This document shows, one piece after another, positions 1-6,422 of a stretch of 8,112 nt of DNA. This DNA comes from Pelagibacteraceae bacterium TMED259 (lineage in GTDB: Bacteria; Pseudomonadota; Alphaproteobacteria; HIMB59), in NCBI GenBank assembly GCA_002169365.1, contig NHLE01000042.1, forward strand, positions 1-8,112, read 5' to 3'. A program made the position numbers and the translations under genes. The notes beneath the pieces were generated by a model. That model made no database searches and was not told the DNA's origin. It saw only the letters and a program-made list of their open reading frames with translations. Within the stretch, counting starts at the first letter, position 1; each line of letters starts with the position of its first letter.

Positions 1-10
1 GGGAAGTGTG

Positions 11-706
11 CTAGGGGCAGGCGGGAGCGTTGGCATGGGGATGGAGTACGTTTGCGCCTGGCATAGCCTCTGCTGCAAGCGGTTGGCCGGACTCAAGGAA
101 TCGAGCGGCAGTCAGAATTGCAGCACGATGGCCGGCCTCTGTGTGGAACCACCGGCGGGCAACTGCAATAATTCCATCGTCATCATTCTCATCGAGCGCT
201 GTCTGAAGATGGCGATCCGCACGGGTTCTAAATTGAAGTTGATATGCCTCAGCTCCTGCTTCGGGAAGCGTGCCGATAATCTCTGTCACAAGTGCTTTCA
301 TGCTACGGCGCGTCTGGTCATTTGCGTTACCAGACTCTAAGAAAACATCCTGTTCCGCTGTCAGCATTTCATCGAGTAGTGCCGTAGCATCGGCCATCCT
401 GCCTCCAGCTATCAGACGCTGGGCCTGGTCGAACTGTCTTTCACGGAGTCGCTCACTTGGCAGATAAACGCCGTTACTCACCGTCTCTTCTTCGTTAGAC
501 GTTTGTGAGAGAGCATCAGCTCGTACAGGAGAAAAAATACTGACATTCAGAAAATGCGAGATGTTGGAATCTCGCATTGCAACAGCAAGCAGCATGCATG
601 CGATGAGCATGAACACCAAAGAACTGGGTACGGAGAGCCGTGGGATTCGCCTAGTAGCCACAGTACTTGATTCTGAGGTCGCCATGACTCCATCTACGTC
701 TTTCAT
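11..706 (-). CDS. Membrane-anchored N-terminal part of a PQQ/BamB-like protein, probably frameshifted
   Basis: From the ATG at 706 the frame encodes 231 residues. A short basic N-terminus is followed by one hydrophobic segment at about residues 28-44, consistent with a signal anchor or uncleaved signal. Residues about 80-212 form a helical, repeat-like region (FDQAQRLIAGGRMADATALL; then EAYQLQF, RWFHTEAGH). From memory this matches the region that precedes a PQQ-like beta-propeller in large planctomycete secreted proteins. No propeller is present: the frame stops at TAG (11-13) after a proline- and alanine-rich tail unlike the family. A second minus-strand frame starting near position 65 stays open to the window edge and reads EAYARRKRTPSP, closer to the expected continuation, so a single-base deletion near 66 is suspected. 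An upstream in-frame ATG at 763 would add 19 residues, but it has a poor ribosome site and includes the 16-bp duplication. The family assignment is recalled, not searched. Confidence 0.55.
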   Translation of the reverse strand: MKDVDGVMATSESSTVATRRIPRLSVPSSLVFMLIACMLLAVAMRDSNISHFLNVSIFSPVRADALSQTSNEEETVSNGVYLPSERLRERQFDQAQRLIAGGRMADATALLDEMLTAEQDVFLESGNANDQTRRSMKALVTEIIGTLPEAGAEAYQLQFRTRADRHLQTALDENDDDGIIAVARRWFHTEAGHRAAILTAARFLESGQPLAAEAMPGANVLHPHANAPACP

Positions 707-713
707 GAGATCA

Positions 714-717
714 CTCC
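714..717 (-). promoter_or_regulatory. Ribosome binding site deciding the 706 start
   Basis: On the minus strand GGAG lies 7 nt before the ATG at 706-704. This is far better placed than anything before the upstream in-frame ATG at 763, which is preceded only by an A-rich stretch. It supports translation beginning MKDVDGVM. Confidence 0.5.
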
Positions 718-722
718 ACAGT

Positions 723-754
723 TGGTCGCCTGTGCTTCTGGTCGCCTGTGCTTC
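723..754. repeat. Perfect 16-bp tandem duplication
   Basis: The unit TGGTCGCCTGTGCTTC occurs at 723-738 and again directly at 739-754 without mismatch. Sixteen is not a multiple of three, so the duplication shifts the minus-strand frame read from the ATG at 763. With one copy that frame would end at a TGA overlapping the 706 ATG. It lies in the 5' leader if translation starts at 706. Confidence 0.9.
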
Positions 755-763
755 GGCCGCCAT

Positions 764-1083
764 CGTCTAATTTCATTATTGCAGCAGTGGTGTGTTTGTG
801 TCTGGTTTGCCAACATTGGAGCGCAGAGGTCAGAATTAACGAAAGGTGCTACGATCGGGCCGAGCGTCTCAAAAGTACTCTTTTTGAGGGGTTTTATGCA
901 CGCCAAGTTCGTGAAACCGGTGGTCATTTTGGGCTGTTTGATAAAAAAACGCTGTTTTCCCTTGCATTTTTGCGGGTAATGCCTCTAATCGACGCCGCAA
1001 GCGACCGTTTTCGGTCGGGCACCGAAATGCGGTCGGGGTTATTGCCGCACAAAACTTTTCTCATACGGGAGGCACGAACGATA
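764..1083. other. Divergent intergenic region with two hairpins
   Basis: This 320-bp gap separates the minus-strand anchored protein from the HU-like gene and should hold both promoters. Two perfect inverted repeats are visible: CTCAAAA/TTTTGAG at 868-888 (7-nt loop) and CGACCG/CGGTCG at 1002-1017 (TTTT loop). The second lies in the probable HU leader. Neither is followed by a clean T-run, so neither is called a terminator. A weak promoter-like pair is TTGCAT (962-967) and TCTAAT (984-989) with 16-bp spacing. The frame is open from 748 into the HU gene, but its translation resembles nothing recognisable. Confidence 0.4.
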
Positions 1084-1413
1084 ATGGCGAAAAAGACTGG
1101 AAGTAAGCCAATGACAAAGACTGAGATCATGCGTGCGATCTCAGAAACCACAGGTTTGCCGAAGAAAGACGTCGTTGCAGTCGTCGAGTCGCTGACCGAA
1201 GAAATCGGTAAGGCACTCCGCAAAAGCGGTATGGGTGTCTTCTCAATTCCTGGCTTGGTCAAGATTGAACGACGCGCTGTTCCAGCTCGTCCGGCTCAGA
1301 AGAATGTGAAGAATCCTTTCACAGGTGAACTGCAGGATCGACCTGCAAAGCCAGCTAGTGTGAAGGTTCGTGTTCGCGCTCTGAAGAACCTGAAGGCAAT
1401 GGTCGAAGTTTAG
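1084..1413 (+). CDS. HU-family DNA-binding protein (planctomycete-type variant)
   Basis: The product is 109 residues, against about 90 for classical HU, and is very basic. After a lysine-rich N-terminal extension (MAKKTGSKPM), residues 11-48 give the helical dimerisation part (TKTEIMRAISETTGL, then KKDVVAVVESLTEEIGKAL). The beta region GMGVFSIPGLVKIERR follows, then the DNA-contacting arm with KNPFTGE at about 76-82, corresponding to the RNPxTGE arm tip of HU/IHF. The closing segment is RPAKPASVKVRVRALKNLKAMV. It should bind and bend chromosomal DNA as a dimer in the nucleoid. The start at 1084 has GGGAGG at 1067-1072, 11 nt upstream. An ATG at 1111 (MTKTEIM) has GGAAG 7 nt upstream and is a real alternative, giving 100 residues; the longer form is preferred because related proteins, as recalled, carry such an extension. 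The gene is monocistronic, closed by the terminator at 1461. Confidence 0.88.
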   Translation: MAKKTGSKPMTKTEIMRAISETTGLPKKDVVAVVESLTEEIGKALRKSGMGVFSIPGLVKIERRAVPARPAQKNVKNPFTGELQDRPAKPASVKVRVRALKNLKAMVEV

Positions 1414-1460
1414 TCAGAGTTACGACCATGAGTCGTTGACAAATTGTTGATGAACAAGAA

Positions 1461-1496
1461 ACGGGTGGCACGATTTCGTGGCACCCGTTTTTTTTT
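1461..1496 (+). terminator. Intrinsic terminator of the HU-like gene
   Basis: The arms acgggtggcacga (1461-1473) and tcgtggcacccgt (1476-1488) pair at 12 of 13 positions, with one G-G mismatch at 1468/1481. The innermost pair must open to leave an ATTT loop. A run of nine T follows (1488-1496). It sits 48 bp after the HU stop codon. Confidence 0.9.
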
Positions 1497-1540
1497 GTAA
1501 GCCCAGGGGCACCTGCCACATAGGCAAGAGCAGCCAATGT

Positions 1541-1559
1541 GTGTTTATTACGTGTTTAT
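1541..1559. repeat. Short direct repeat GTGTTTAT upstream of the sulfatases
   Basis: GTGTTTAT occurs at 1541-1548 and 1552-1559, an 11-bp period matching one helical turn, in the leader or promoter region of the sulfatase pair. It could be a binding site for a regulator, but it is AT-rich and short, so chance is quite possible. Confidence 0.2.
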
Positions 1560-1580
1560 GACGGGAAAAATGATCTGAGT

Positions 1581-1585
1581 GGAGG
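1581..1585 (+). promoter_or_regulatory. Ribosome binding site deciding the GTG start of sulfatase 1
   Basis: GGAGG lies 7 nt upstream of GTG at 1593. The upstream in-frame ATG at 1539 has no comparable site and would place 18 mostly polar residues before the signal peptide. The GTG start yields MAHLKSFLFILFLCV, a normal signal sequence. Confidence 0.75.
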
Positions 1586-1592
1586 GCGCAAG

Positions 1593-3353
1593 GTGGCTCA
1601 TTTAAAGTCGTTTCTTTTCATACTATTTCTGTGTGTTTGCCACGAGGTGCCAGGGGCAGATCAGCCTAATGTCATTGTGATTCTTACCGATGACCAAGGA
1701 TGGGGAGACCTGAGCGTCAACGGGAATATCGCGATGGAGACACCCCATATTGATCGACTGGCAAAAAACGGGGCCCGGTTTCAGCACTTTTATGTCAGTC
1801 CAGTCTGTTCTCCAACGCGTGCAGAGTTTCTCACTGGAAGGCATCACGTTCGCTGCGGCGTGTATTCCACTTCTGAGGGTGGTGAACGCGTGAATGCCGA
1901 TGAGATAATGATCGGTGAGGTATTCAAAAAAGCTGGTTACCGAACTGGAGCGTTTGGCAAGTGGCACAGCGGAATGCAGCATCCGTATCACCCGAATGCA
2001 CGGGGATTTGATGAGTTTTACGGTTTTTGTTCGGGTCACTGGGGGAACTACTTCAGCCCAATGCTCGAGCACAATGGCCAGCTTGTGCAAGGTGAGGGAT
2101 TTATCATTGATGACCTTACAAACCGTGTTATCGAATTCATCGAAGGCGAGCATACGAGTCCATTTTTTGTTTACCTTCCATATAACACGCCGCATTCGCC
2201 AATGCAGGTGCCGGATAGGTGGTGGAATAAGTTTAAAAACAAAGAGATCGTCCAAGAACACTCGAAAAAGAAAAATGAGAAAATTGACCACACGCGCGCC
2301 GCACTCGCAATGTGTGAAAATATCGATTGGAACGTCGGCCGACTTCTCTCCAAACTGAGGGAACTCAGGTTAGAAAAAAACACGATCGTCGTGTACTTCA
2401 GTGACAATGGCCCAAATGGTTCACGGTGGAATGACGGCTTGCGGGGCCGCAAGGGATCGACGGACGAAGGAGGGGTCAGGTCTCCACTGGTTATTTCTTG
2501 GCCCGGGGTAATTAAGGCAGGAACTGTTGTCACGCAGATATGCTCAGCGATGGACCTCATGCCAACTCTTGCAGAGTTGGCGGGTGTGGATGTTGTCAGT
2601 ACGAAGCCGATAGATGGCATGAGTATTGCGCCAGTTTTTCTCGACGAGAAGGCTTCATGGCCGGATAGAACGCTCGTTCATCATTGGAAAGAGAGGGTTT
2701 CCGTCAGGACGCAACGGTTTCGTCTTGACTATGAGGGGCGACTTTATGACATGAATAAGGATCCGGGCCAGCATGTTGAACTCAATGATTCCCAGCCCGA
2801 GGTCGCAACTGCTCTTCAAGAAAAGGCAGATGAGTTTCGTCGGGATATGCTTTCAGAGTATGGGAAGCCTTTTGACAGGCGCCCGTTTGTCATTGGGTAT
2901 GAGGGCGCGCGTTTGACACAGGTTCCGGCTCGGGACGGCGTTGGGCATGGCAATATCGAGAGATCGAACCGATTTCCAAATGATTCTTTTTTTGAAAATT
3001 GGACAACGGTCGATGATTTTATTTCCTGGGAATGTGAGGTCGGTGCTACTGGACGCTACCGTGCTGAGATTTTTTACACCTGTCCCAAAGAGGATGTTGG
3101 GTCCACCATTGAGTTGGTCTTCAGAGAAAGCTCTCTCATTGGAAAAATAACTGTTCCCCATAATCCACCGCTTGCCGGAATGGAAAATGACCGATTCAAA
3201 CGAATGGAGTCGTACGTCAAGGATTTTAGGAGAATGACTCTTGGTGAGATACAGCTCGAGGAAGGCCAAGGCACCTTGATGCTGCGAGCGAAGAAGATTC
3301 CGGGGGACACTGTTATGGATTTTCGCCTGTTATTGCTGACTCGTGTGGATTGA
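1593..3353 (+). CDS. Secreted arylsulfatase (formylglycine-type) with C-terminal beta-rich domain
   Basis: The product is 586 residues from the GTG. Residues 5-21 form a signal peptide ending near VPGA-D, so the enzyme is exported. The sulfatase fold follows with all usual active-site elements: DD at 33-34 (calcium), C72 in CSPTR (72-76, the cysteine converted to formylglycine), GRHH at 82-85, K123 and H125 in FGKWH, H201 in NTPH, D271-N272 in SDNG, and K287 in GRKG. It should hydrolyse a sulfate ester, probably on a polysaccharide; the substrate cannot be read from the sequence. Residues about 460-586 form an extra domain (GRYRAEIFYTCPKEDVGSTIEL, then SYVKDF and TLMLRAKKIPG) of beta-sandwich character. 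It recurs at the end of planctomycete arylsulfatases and may bind carbohydrate (inference). No lipobox is evident. A second sulfatase gene follows after 67 bp on the same strand, suggesting an operon. No sulfatase-maturing enzyme is in the window. Confidence 0.93.
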   Translation: MAHLKSFLFILFLCVCHEVPGADQPNVIVILTDDQGWGDLSVNGNIAMETPHIDRLAKNGARFQHFYVSPVCSPTRAEFLTGRHHVRCGVYSTSEGGERVNADEIMIGEVFKKAGYRTGAFGKWHSGMQHPYHPNARGFDEFYGFCSGHWGNYFSPMLEHNGQLVQGEGFIIDDLTNRVIEFIEGEHTSPFFVYLPYNTPHSPMQVPDRWWNKFKNKEIVQEHSKKKNEKIDHTRAALAMCENIDWNVGRLLSKLRELRLEKNTIVVYFSDNGPNGSRWNDGLRGRKGSTDEGGVRSPLVISWPGVIKAGTVVTQICSAMDLMPTLAELAGVDVVSTKPIDGMSIAPVFLDEKASWPDRTLVHHWKERVSVRTQRFRLDYEGRLYDMNKDPGQHVELNDSQPEVATALQEKADEFRRDMLSEYGKPFDRRPFVIGYEGARLTQVPARDGVGHGNIERSNRFPNDSFFENWTTVDDFISWECEVGATGRYRAEIFYTCPKEDVGSTIELVFRESSLIGKITVPHNPPLAGMENDRFKRMESYVKDFRRMTLGEIQLEEGQGTLMLRAKKIPGDTVMDFRLLLLTRVD

Positions 3354-3420
3354 ATGCAACCGAGGATCAAGTGAGTTTGTTCGAATGCAACAGGCTCGAG
3401 CTGAAAAGTCATTGCCTAAA

Positions 3421-4941
3421 ATGAGACAATTCATTCGTATTCAGTTGTCTCTCCTTGCCTTCTGTTTTTCGTTATTCAGTCTCTTGCAGGCTGAAGCAGC
3501 TGAACGCCCGAATGTAATCTGGATTGTAGTCGATGACATGTCTCCGAATTTCTCGTGTTATGGCGAGACGGCCATTCAGACACCACATGTGGATCGCCTT
3601 GCAGCTGAGGGCGTACGGTTCACACGTGCGTATGCCACTTCACCTGTATGTTCGACCTTTCGGTCTGCTCTGATCACCGGGATGTACCAAACAACAACAG
3701 GGACGCATCACCATCGAAGTGGCCGCGGAGCGCATCGTATTACTTTGCCTGCCGGTGTGAAGCCAGTGCCACAACTTTTTCAAGAGGCTGGGTATTACAC
3801 ATGTATCGGGAGTGGTTTGCTTGACCTTGACTACCGAAGTCAGCCGTTCACAGATCGTTCTCGCGGAAGAATGGGTAAGACGGACTACAATTTTGATTGG
3901 AAGCGTTCAATTTACGATGACAATGATTGGTCCAGACGTCGCTCTGGACAGCCTTTTTTCATGCAGGTGCAGTTGCATGGAGGGAAGCTTCGAGGGGCCT
4001 CAGCCGAAGCGTACGCCGCTTTTGAACAGCAGGTCGCTGAGTTAGTGGGAGAGGGTGCAGATTCGGGCGAGGTTCTGTTGCCGCCGTATTACCCGGCGGA
4101 CCGAATCCTCCTGGAAGATTGGGCGCTGTATCTTGAATCAGTCCGCGTGACGGATTATCACGTTGGGCGTGTGCTGCAGCGGCTTGAAACAGAGGGCTTG
4201 CTTGAGAATACACTGATTGTCTTCTTCACCGATCACGGGATTAGTCATGCCCGTGGCAAGCAGTTTTTATACGACGAAGGAACGCACATACCGCTTGTTA
4301 TTTGTGGCCCACACGTTCAGGCGGGGTGTGTTCGAACGGACCTGGTCGAGCATATCGATGTTGCGGCGTTGTCTCTTGCAGCGGCTGGCATCAGCGTTCC
4401 AGATTGGATGCAGGGCCAAAATATTCTTGCACAAGATTTTCAGCCCAAACATGCAGTTTTTGCCGCTCGAGATAGGTGTGGAGAGGCCGTTGATCGAATT
4501 CGATCAGTGCGTAGTGAGGACTTTCTTTACATCAGAAATTTTTTCCCTAATCGTCCGCACCTGATGCCAAGTAACTATAAGGACAGCAAGTTAATCATTC
4601 AGCGACTCCGAGAACTTCACGCGACCCAAGGGATTGGTGCCGTTGGGGAAGAACTCCTGTTCTCTCAAGTCCGCTCGGCAGAAGAGCTCTATTTGTATCG
4701 TCAGGACAGGTGGCAGATTCATAATGTAGCTGGAAACAAAAAGTATACGGACGAGTTAGTGCGCCATCGTGAGCTGCTCGACAAATGGATCAGGCAGACA
4801 AACGATCATGGCACCGAGTCTGATGACGTCTACGTGCTCGAAGTAGAAGATCAATTGAAGGGGATAAAAAGTGAAGCATCGCGGAAAACGTATCGTGCAA
4901 ACATAGAGACGTATAGGCGTTGGGCCAGAGAAGGCATGTAG
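3421..4941 (+). CDS. Secreted sulfatase, heparan/N-sulfoglucosamine sulfatase-like, with atypical CSTFR motif
   Basis: The product is 506 residues. A signal peptide spans about residues 1-27 (hydrophobic LSLLAFCFSLFSLL, cleavage near AEA-A). Sulfatase elements are present: DD at 38-39, the modification site C77 in CSTFR (77-81), GMYQTT at 87-92, K153 in GKTDYNF, H186 in QLHGGK, D271-H272 in TDHG, and K280 in RGKQFLYDEGTH. TDHGISHARGKQFLYDEGT and the GMYQTTTGTHHHRSG stretch place it with sulfatases resembling heparan sulfamidase rather than with the upstream arylsulfatase, so the pair probably attacks different sulfate groups. The third motif residue is threonine instead of the usual proline or alanine, which raises the question of how it is matured. 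The start at 3421 was chosen for the signal peptide, though its ribosome site is weak. In-frame ATG 3385 and GTG 3343 are alternatives, the latter overlapping the upstream gene. No terminator is evident downstream. Confidence 0.9.
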   Translation: MRQFIRIQLSLLAFCFSLFSLLQAEAAERPNVIWIVVDDMSPNFSCYGETAIQTPHVDRLAAEGVRFTRAYATSPVCSTFRSALITGMYQTTTGTHHHRSGRGAHRITLPAGVKPVPQLFQEAGYYTCIGSGLLDLDYRSQPFTDRSRGRMGKTDYNFDWKRSIYDDNDWSRRRSGQPFFMQVQLHGGKLRGASAEAYAAFEQQVAELVGEGADSGEVLLPPYYPADRILLEDWALYLESVRVTDYHVGRVLQRLETEGLLENTLIVFFTDHGISHARGKQFLYDEGTHIPLVICGPHVQAGCVRTDLVEHIDVAALSLAAAGISVPDWMQGQNILAQDFQPKHAVFAARDRCGEAVDRIRSVRSEDFLYIRNFFPNRPHLMPSNYKDSKLIIQRLRELHATQGIGAVGEELLFSQVRSAEELYLYRQDRWQIHNVAGNKKYTDELVRHRELLDKWIRQTNDHGTESDDVYVLEVEDQLKGIKSEASRKTYRANIETYRRWAREGM

Positions 4942-5206
4942 CGACGGGCTGGCGGCTGTTTTGAAGTGGTCGTGGTAGCGTCTTGTACTGAAGTTGACGG
5001 AACCAGCACCGAACCGGCGGCACGCGGATTTTCAGTCCCAAAGAAGCCTTTTGTCACCCTTTCGTAAAACTTCGAGTACCTACTTTACCGCGGTTTCGTC
5101 CACTCGTTACATGTGCGGTTACGCCCGAGTGTGGCCCAAAATGAGTCCGAAAGGTTAGGATTCGGATTCCAGTTTTCAGTTTGGCAATGCAAAGGGAGAT
5201 TGAGCA
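4942..5206. other. Intergenic region upstream of the unknown gene
   Basis: This 265-bp gap holds the tRNA-Phe 3' fragment at 4996-5039 (minus strand). An inverted repeat CACTCG/CGAGTG lies at 5101-5106 and 5126-5131 around a 19-nt loop. GGGAG at 5194-5198 is the ribosome site of the next gene, 8 nt before its ATG. No terminator for the sulfatase pair and no convincing promoter were seen. Confidence 0.5.
4996..5039 (-). pseudogene. Decayed 3' half of tRNA-Phe (possible attachment site)
   Basis: On the minus strand the segment reads as the anticodon loop CTGAAAA with its stem, a variable region, and a T-arm-like stem-loop: GCCGG (5018-5014) pairs with CTGGT (5006-5002) at five positions, two of them G-U, around the loop TTCGGTG. 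It aligns without gaps to the intact tRNA-Phe at 6213-6285: 5010-5038 matches 6229-6257 at 24 of 29 positions, including 14 consecutive identical bases (5025-5038). No D-arm or 5' acceptor half precedes it. Most mismatches fall in the T-stem, so it is either an old, diverged copy or derives from another tRNA-Phe. It is probably not functional as a tRNA. Confidence 0.6.
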
Positions 5207-6070
5207 ATGGCAGCTGACGTGGCAATCGCGAGAGCCAAGGCCAGACTCGAAGCCTTACGAGGACGGGATCCTGTCGCAATCATGTATTCCGAATCGGCGA
5301 CAGAATTAAAACCGCTGTCGCCCAATAATCTCCCCCGGCATTTCCGCAAGTTCGAAGGGATGAGAGCGTACAATTTTCATCCCAGCAAAGATCGTCGTGC
5401 CTTGTTGGTAACTCACTCTGCCTGCACTGAGTCTGAACGCCTCGTGATCGATACTTTTCGGAGCGTTTCAAAGGATTTGGAAGAACATCTCTATGCGCAC
5501 AAATACACCACGTGTTTCAGAATCAGAGAACTGGATTGGGCCATTGCTCTGGTCGAAGCCTCTCATAGGAAACTGCTTGGTTCTGAGGGGTACGAATGGC
5601 AGTGGTGGCAGGATGCCGATGAAGATTTGCTAGTAACGGGACGAATTGCCGACGCATGGGGCAAGAACATGCACGTCATGGATCGCTATTTTATCGAGTT
5701 GAAAAATGCCGTTGAAAGCAGTCTCCGGTTGATTGAACACCTCGAAGCAGAGCCAAGTGTACCGAAGCAGACTGAATCCTGCGGGGAGACTACCAATAAG
5801 AAACTGAAAGCACTCTGGAAGAAGGAACCGGCATTCTGTCTGCTGAAACCAATTCAGGCTATTGCACAAAAGATCGGCAAAGGAGAGATCTCCGTTTCGG
5901 AATCTGATTTCTGGAAAGAAACGATTATGCCCCAGAAAAAGCTTGTAGGTTCTGACGGTAAAAAATTACAGCAACTCGTAGAAGCCAGGAACAGAGGCGA
6001 CAGTATTTCCGACACGGACGAGAAGGTCTTGAATGCTTTTGAAGAACGAGTTGGTGCTGAGTTGAATTAA
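5207..6070 (+). CDS. Hypothetical protein between a tRNA-Phe fragment and tRNA-Phe
   Basis: I do not recognise this 287-residue protein. Its start is well supported by GGGAG 8 nt upstream of the ATG, and the frame is uninterrupted. It has no signal peptide or membrane segment, so it should be cytoplasmic. Residues 1-20 look helical and basic-acidic mixed (VAIARAKARLEALRGRD). Residues about 65-125 (LLVTHSACTESERLVIDTFR, then YTTCFRIRELDWAIALVEASH) look like a compact mixed domain. An aromatic and acidic patch YEWQWWQDADED spans 129-140. Residues 145-180 are helical, and the lysine-rich tail about 196-287 (NKKLKALWKKEP, KIGKGEISVSESDFW) may be a second domain. Cysteines at 73, 103, 192 and 211 are too scattered to suggest a metal site. 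It is bracketed by a tRNA-Phe remnant and the intact tRNA-Phe, which suggests cargo of a small integrated element. It has no visible resemblance to an integrase, transposase or toxin. Confidence 0.75.
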   Translation: MAADVAIARAKARLEALRGRDPVAIMYSESATELKPLSPNNLPRHFRKFEGMRAYNFHPSKDRRALLVTHSACTESERLVIDTFRSVSKDLEEHLYAHKYTTCFRIRELDWAIALVEASHRKLLGSEGYEWQWWQDADEDLLVTGRIADAWGKNMHVMDRYFIELKNAVESSLRLIEHLEAEPSVPKQTESCGETTNKKLKALWKKEPAFCLLKPIQAIAQKIGKGEISVSESDFWKETIMPQKKLVGSDGKKLQQLVEARNRGDSISDTDEKVLNAFEERVGAELN

Positions 6071-6136
6071 GCCGACGTTTCGATACCGAACGCTCAAAAA
6101 GAGCAGGCTGCCTATGTCGTTGGAAGACCTTCTTTT

Positions 6137-6160
6137 CAGCCTCAGGCAGAAGGCTGTTTT
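6137..6160 (+). terminator. Weak candidate terminator after the unknown gene
   Basis: CAGCCT (6137-6142) and AGGCTG (6151-6156) form a 6-bp stem with an 8-nt loop, followed by only four T. It lies 67 bp after the stop codon, between convergently oriented units (the unknown gene and the tRNA), where termination is expected. A second small stem, GTGAG/CTCAC, is at 6165-6181. Confidence 0.3.
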
Positions 6161-6212
6161 CACTGTGAGTTCCAGTCTCACTTGGCTTACCCACCCACCC
6201 CTGTTTTTTTAA

Positions 6213-6285
<73 letters not shown>

Positions 6286-6289
6286 TAAG

Positions 6290-6326
6290 CTTCGAAAGGT
6301 GTGGCAAAGGCCACAATCGCTCGAAG
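6290..6326. repeat. Two-tier inverted repeat between the Sua5 gene and tRNA-Phe
   Basis: The outer arms CTTCGA (6290-6295) and TCGAAG (6321-6326) enclose an inner perfect hairpin, TGTGGC (6300-6305) with GCCACA (6310-6315) and an AAAG loop. It begins 5 bp before the mature 5' end of the tRNA. It may be a processing or termination structure between the Sua5 transcript and the tRNA. No T-run follows on the minus strand, so it is not called a terminator. The remaining 6327-6422 shows nothing recognisable. Confidence 0.4.
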
Positions 6327-6422
6327 AATAACCACATTGGTAGAAACGTTTCGCCCTGTTGTCAACGAGTGGTCGCGTTACAGGGGCCCCAGCCGTTGTC
6401 GATGTGCATCCTGCCGTGAGGT

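Noticed and set aside
868..897. CTCAAAA/TTTTGAG hairpin followed by GGGGTTTT as a terminator.
   Set aside because: The stem is AT-rich, the T-run is short and offset by G residues, and the flanking genes are divergent, so no transcript is expected to end here.
748..1083. N-terminal extension of the HU protein starting at 748.
   Set aside because: No ribosome site at 748, the translation matches no HU extension known to me, and a good ribosome site precedes the 1084 ATG.
1623..2291. Long minus-strand open frames opposite sulfatase 1 (also 2171-2620 and 2853-3269).
   Set aside because: They lie antisense to a strongly supported gene whose motifs are continuous, and their translations show no domain or initiation signal.
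6069..6190. A possible second tRNA-like structure on the plus strand: AAGCCGA (6069-6075) can pair with TTGGCTT (6182-6188), and GTGAG-TTCCAGT-CTCAC (6165-6181) resembles a T-arm.
   Set aside because: The span is about 120 nt, no D-arm or anticodon arm is recognisable, the first segment overlaps the stop codon of the unknown gene, the T-loop has C where a purine is required, and no proper CCA end follows. Probably chance.
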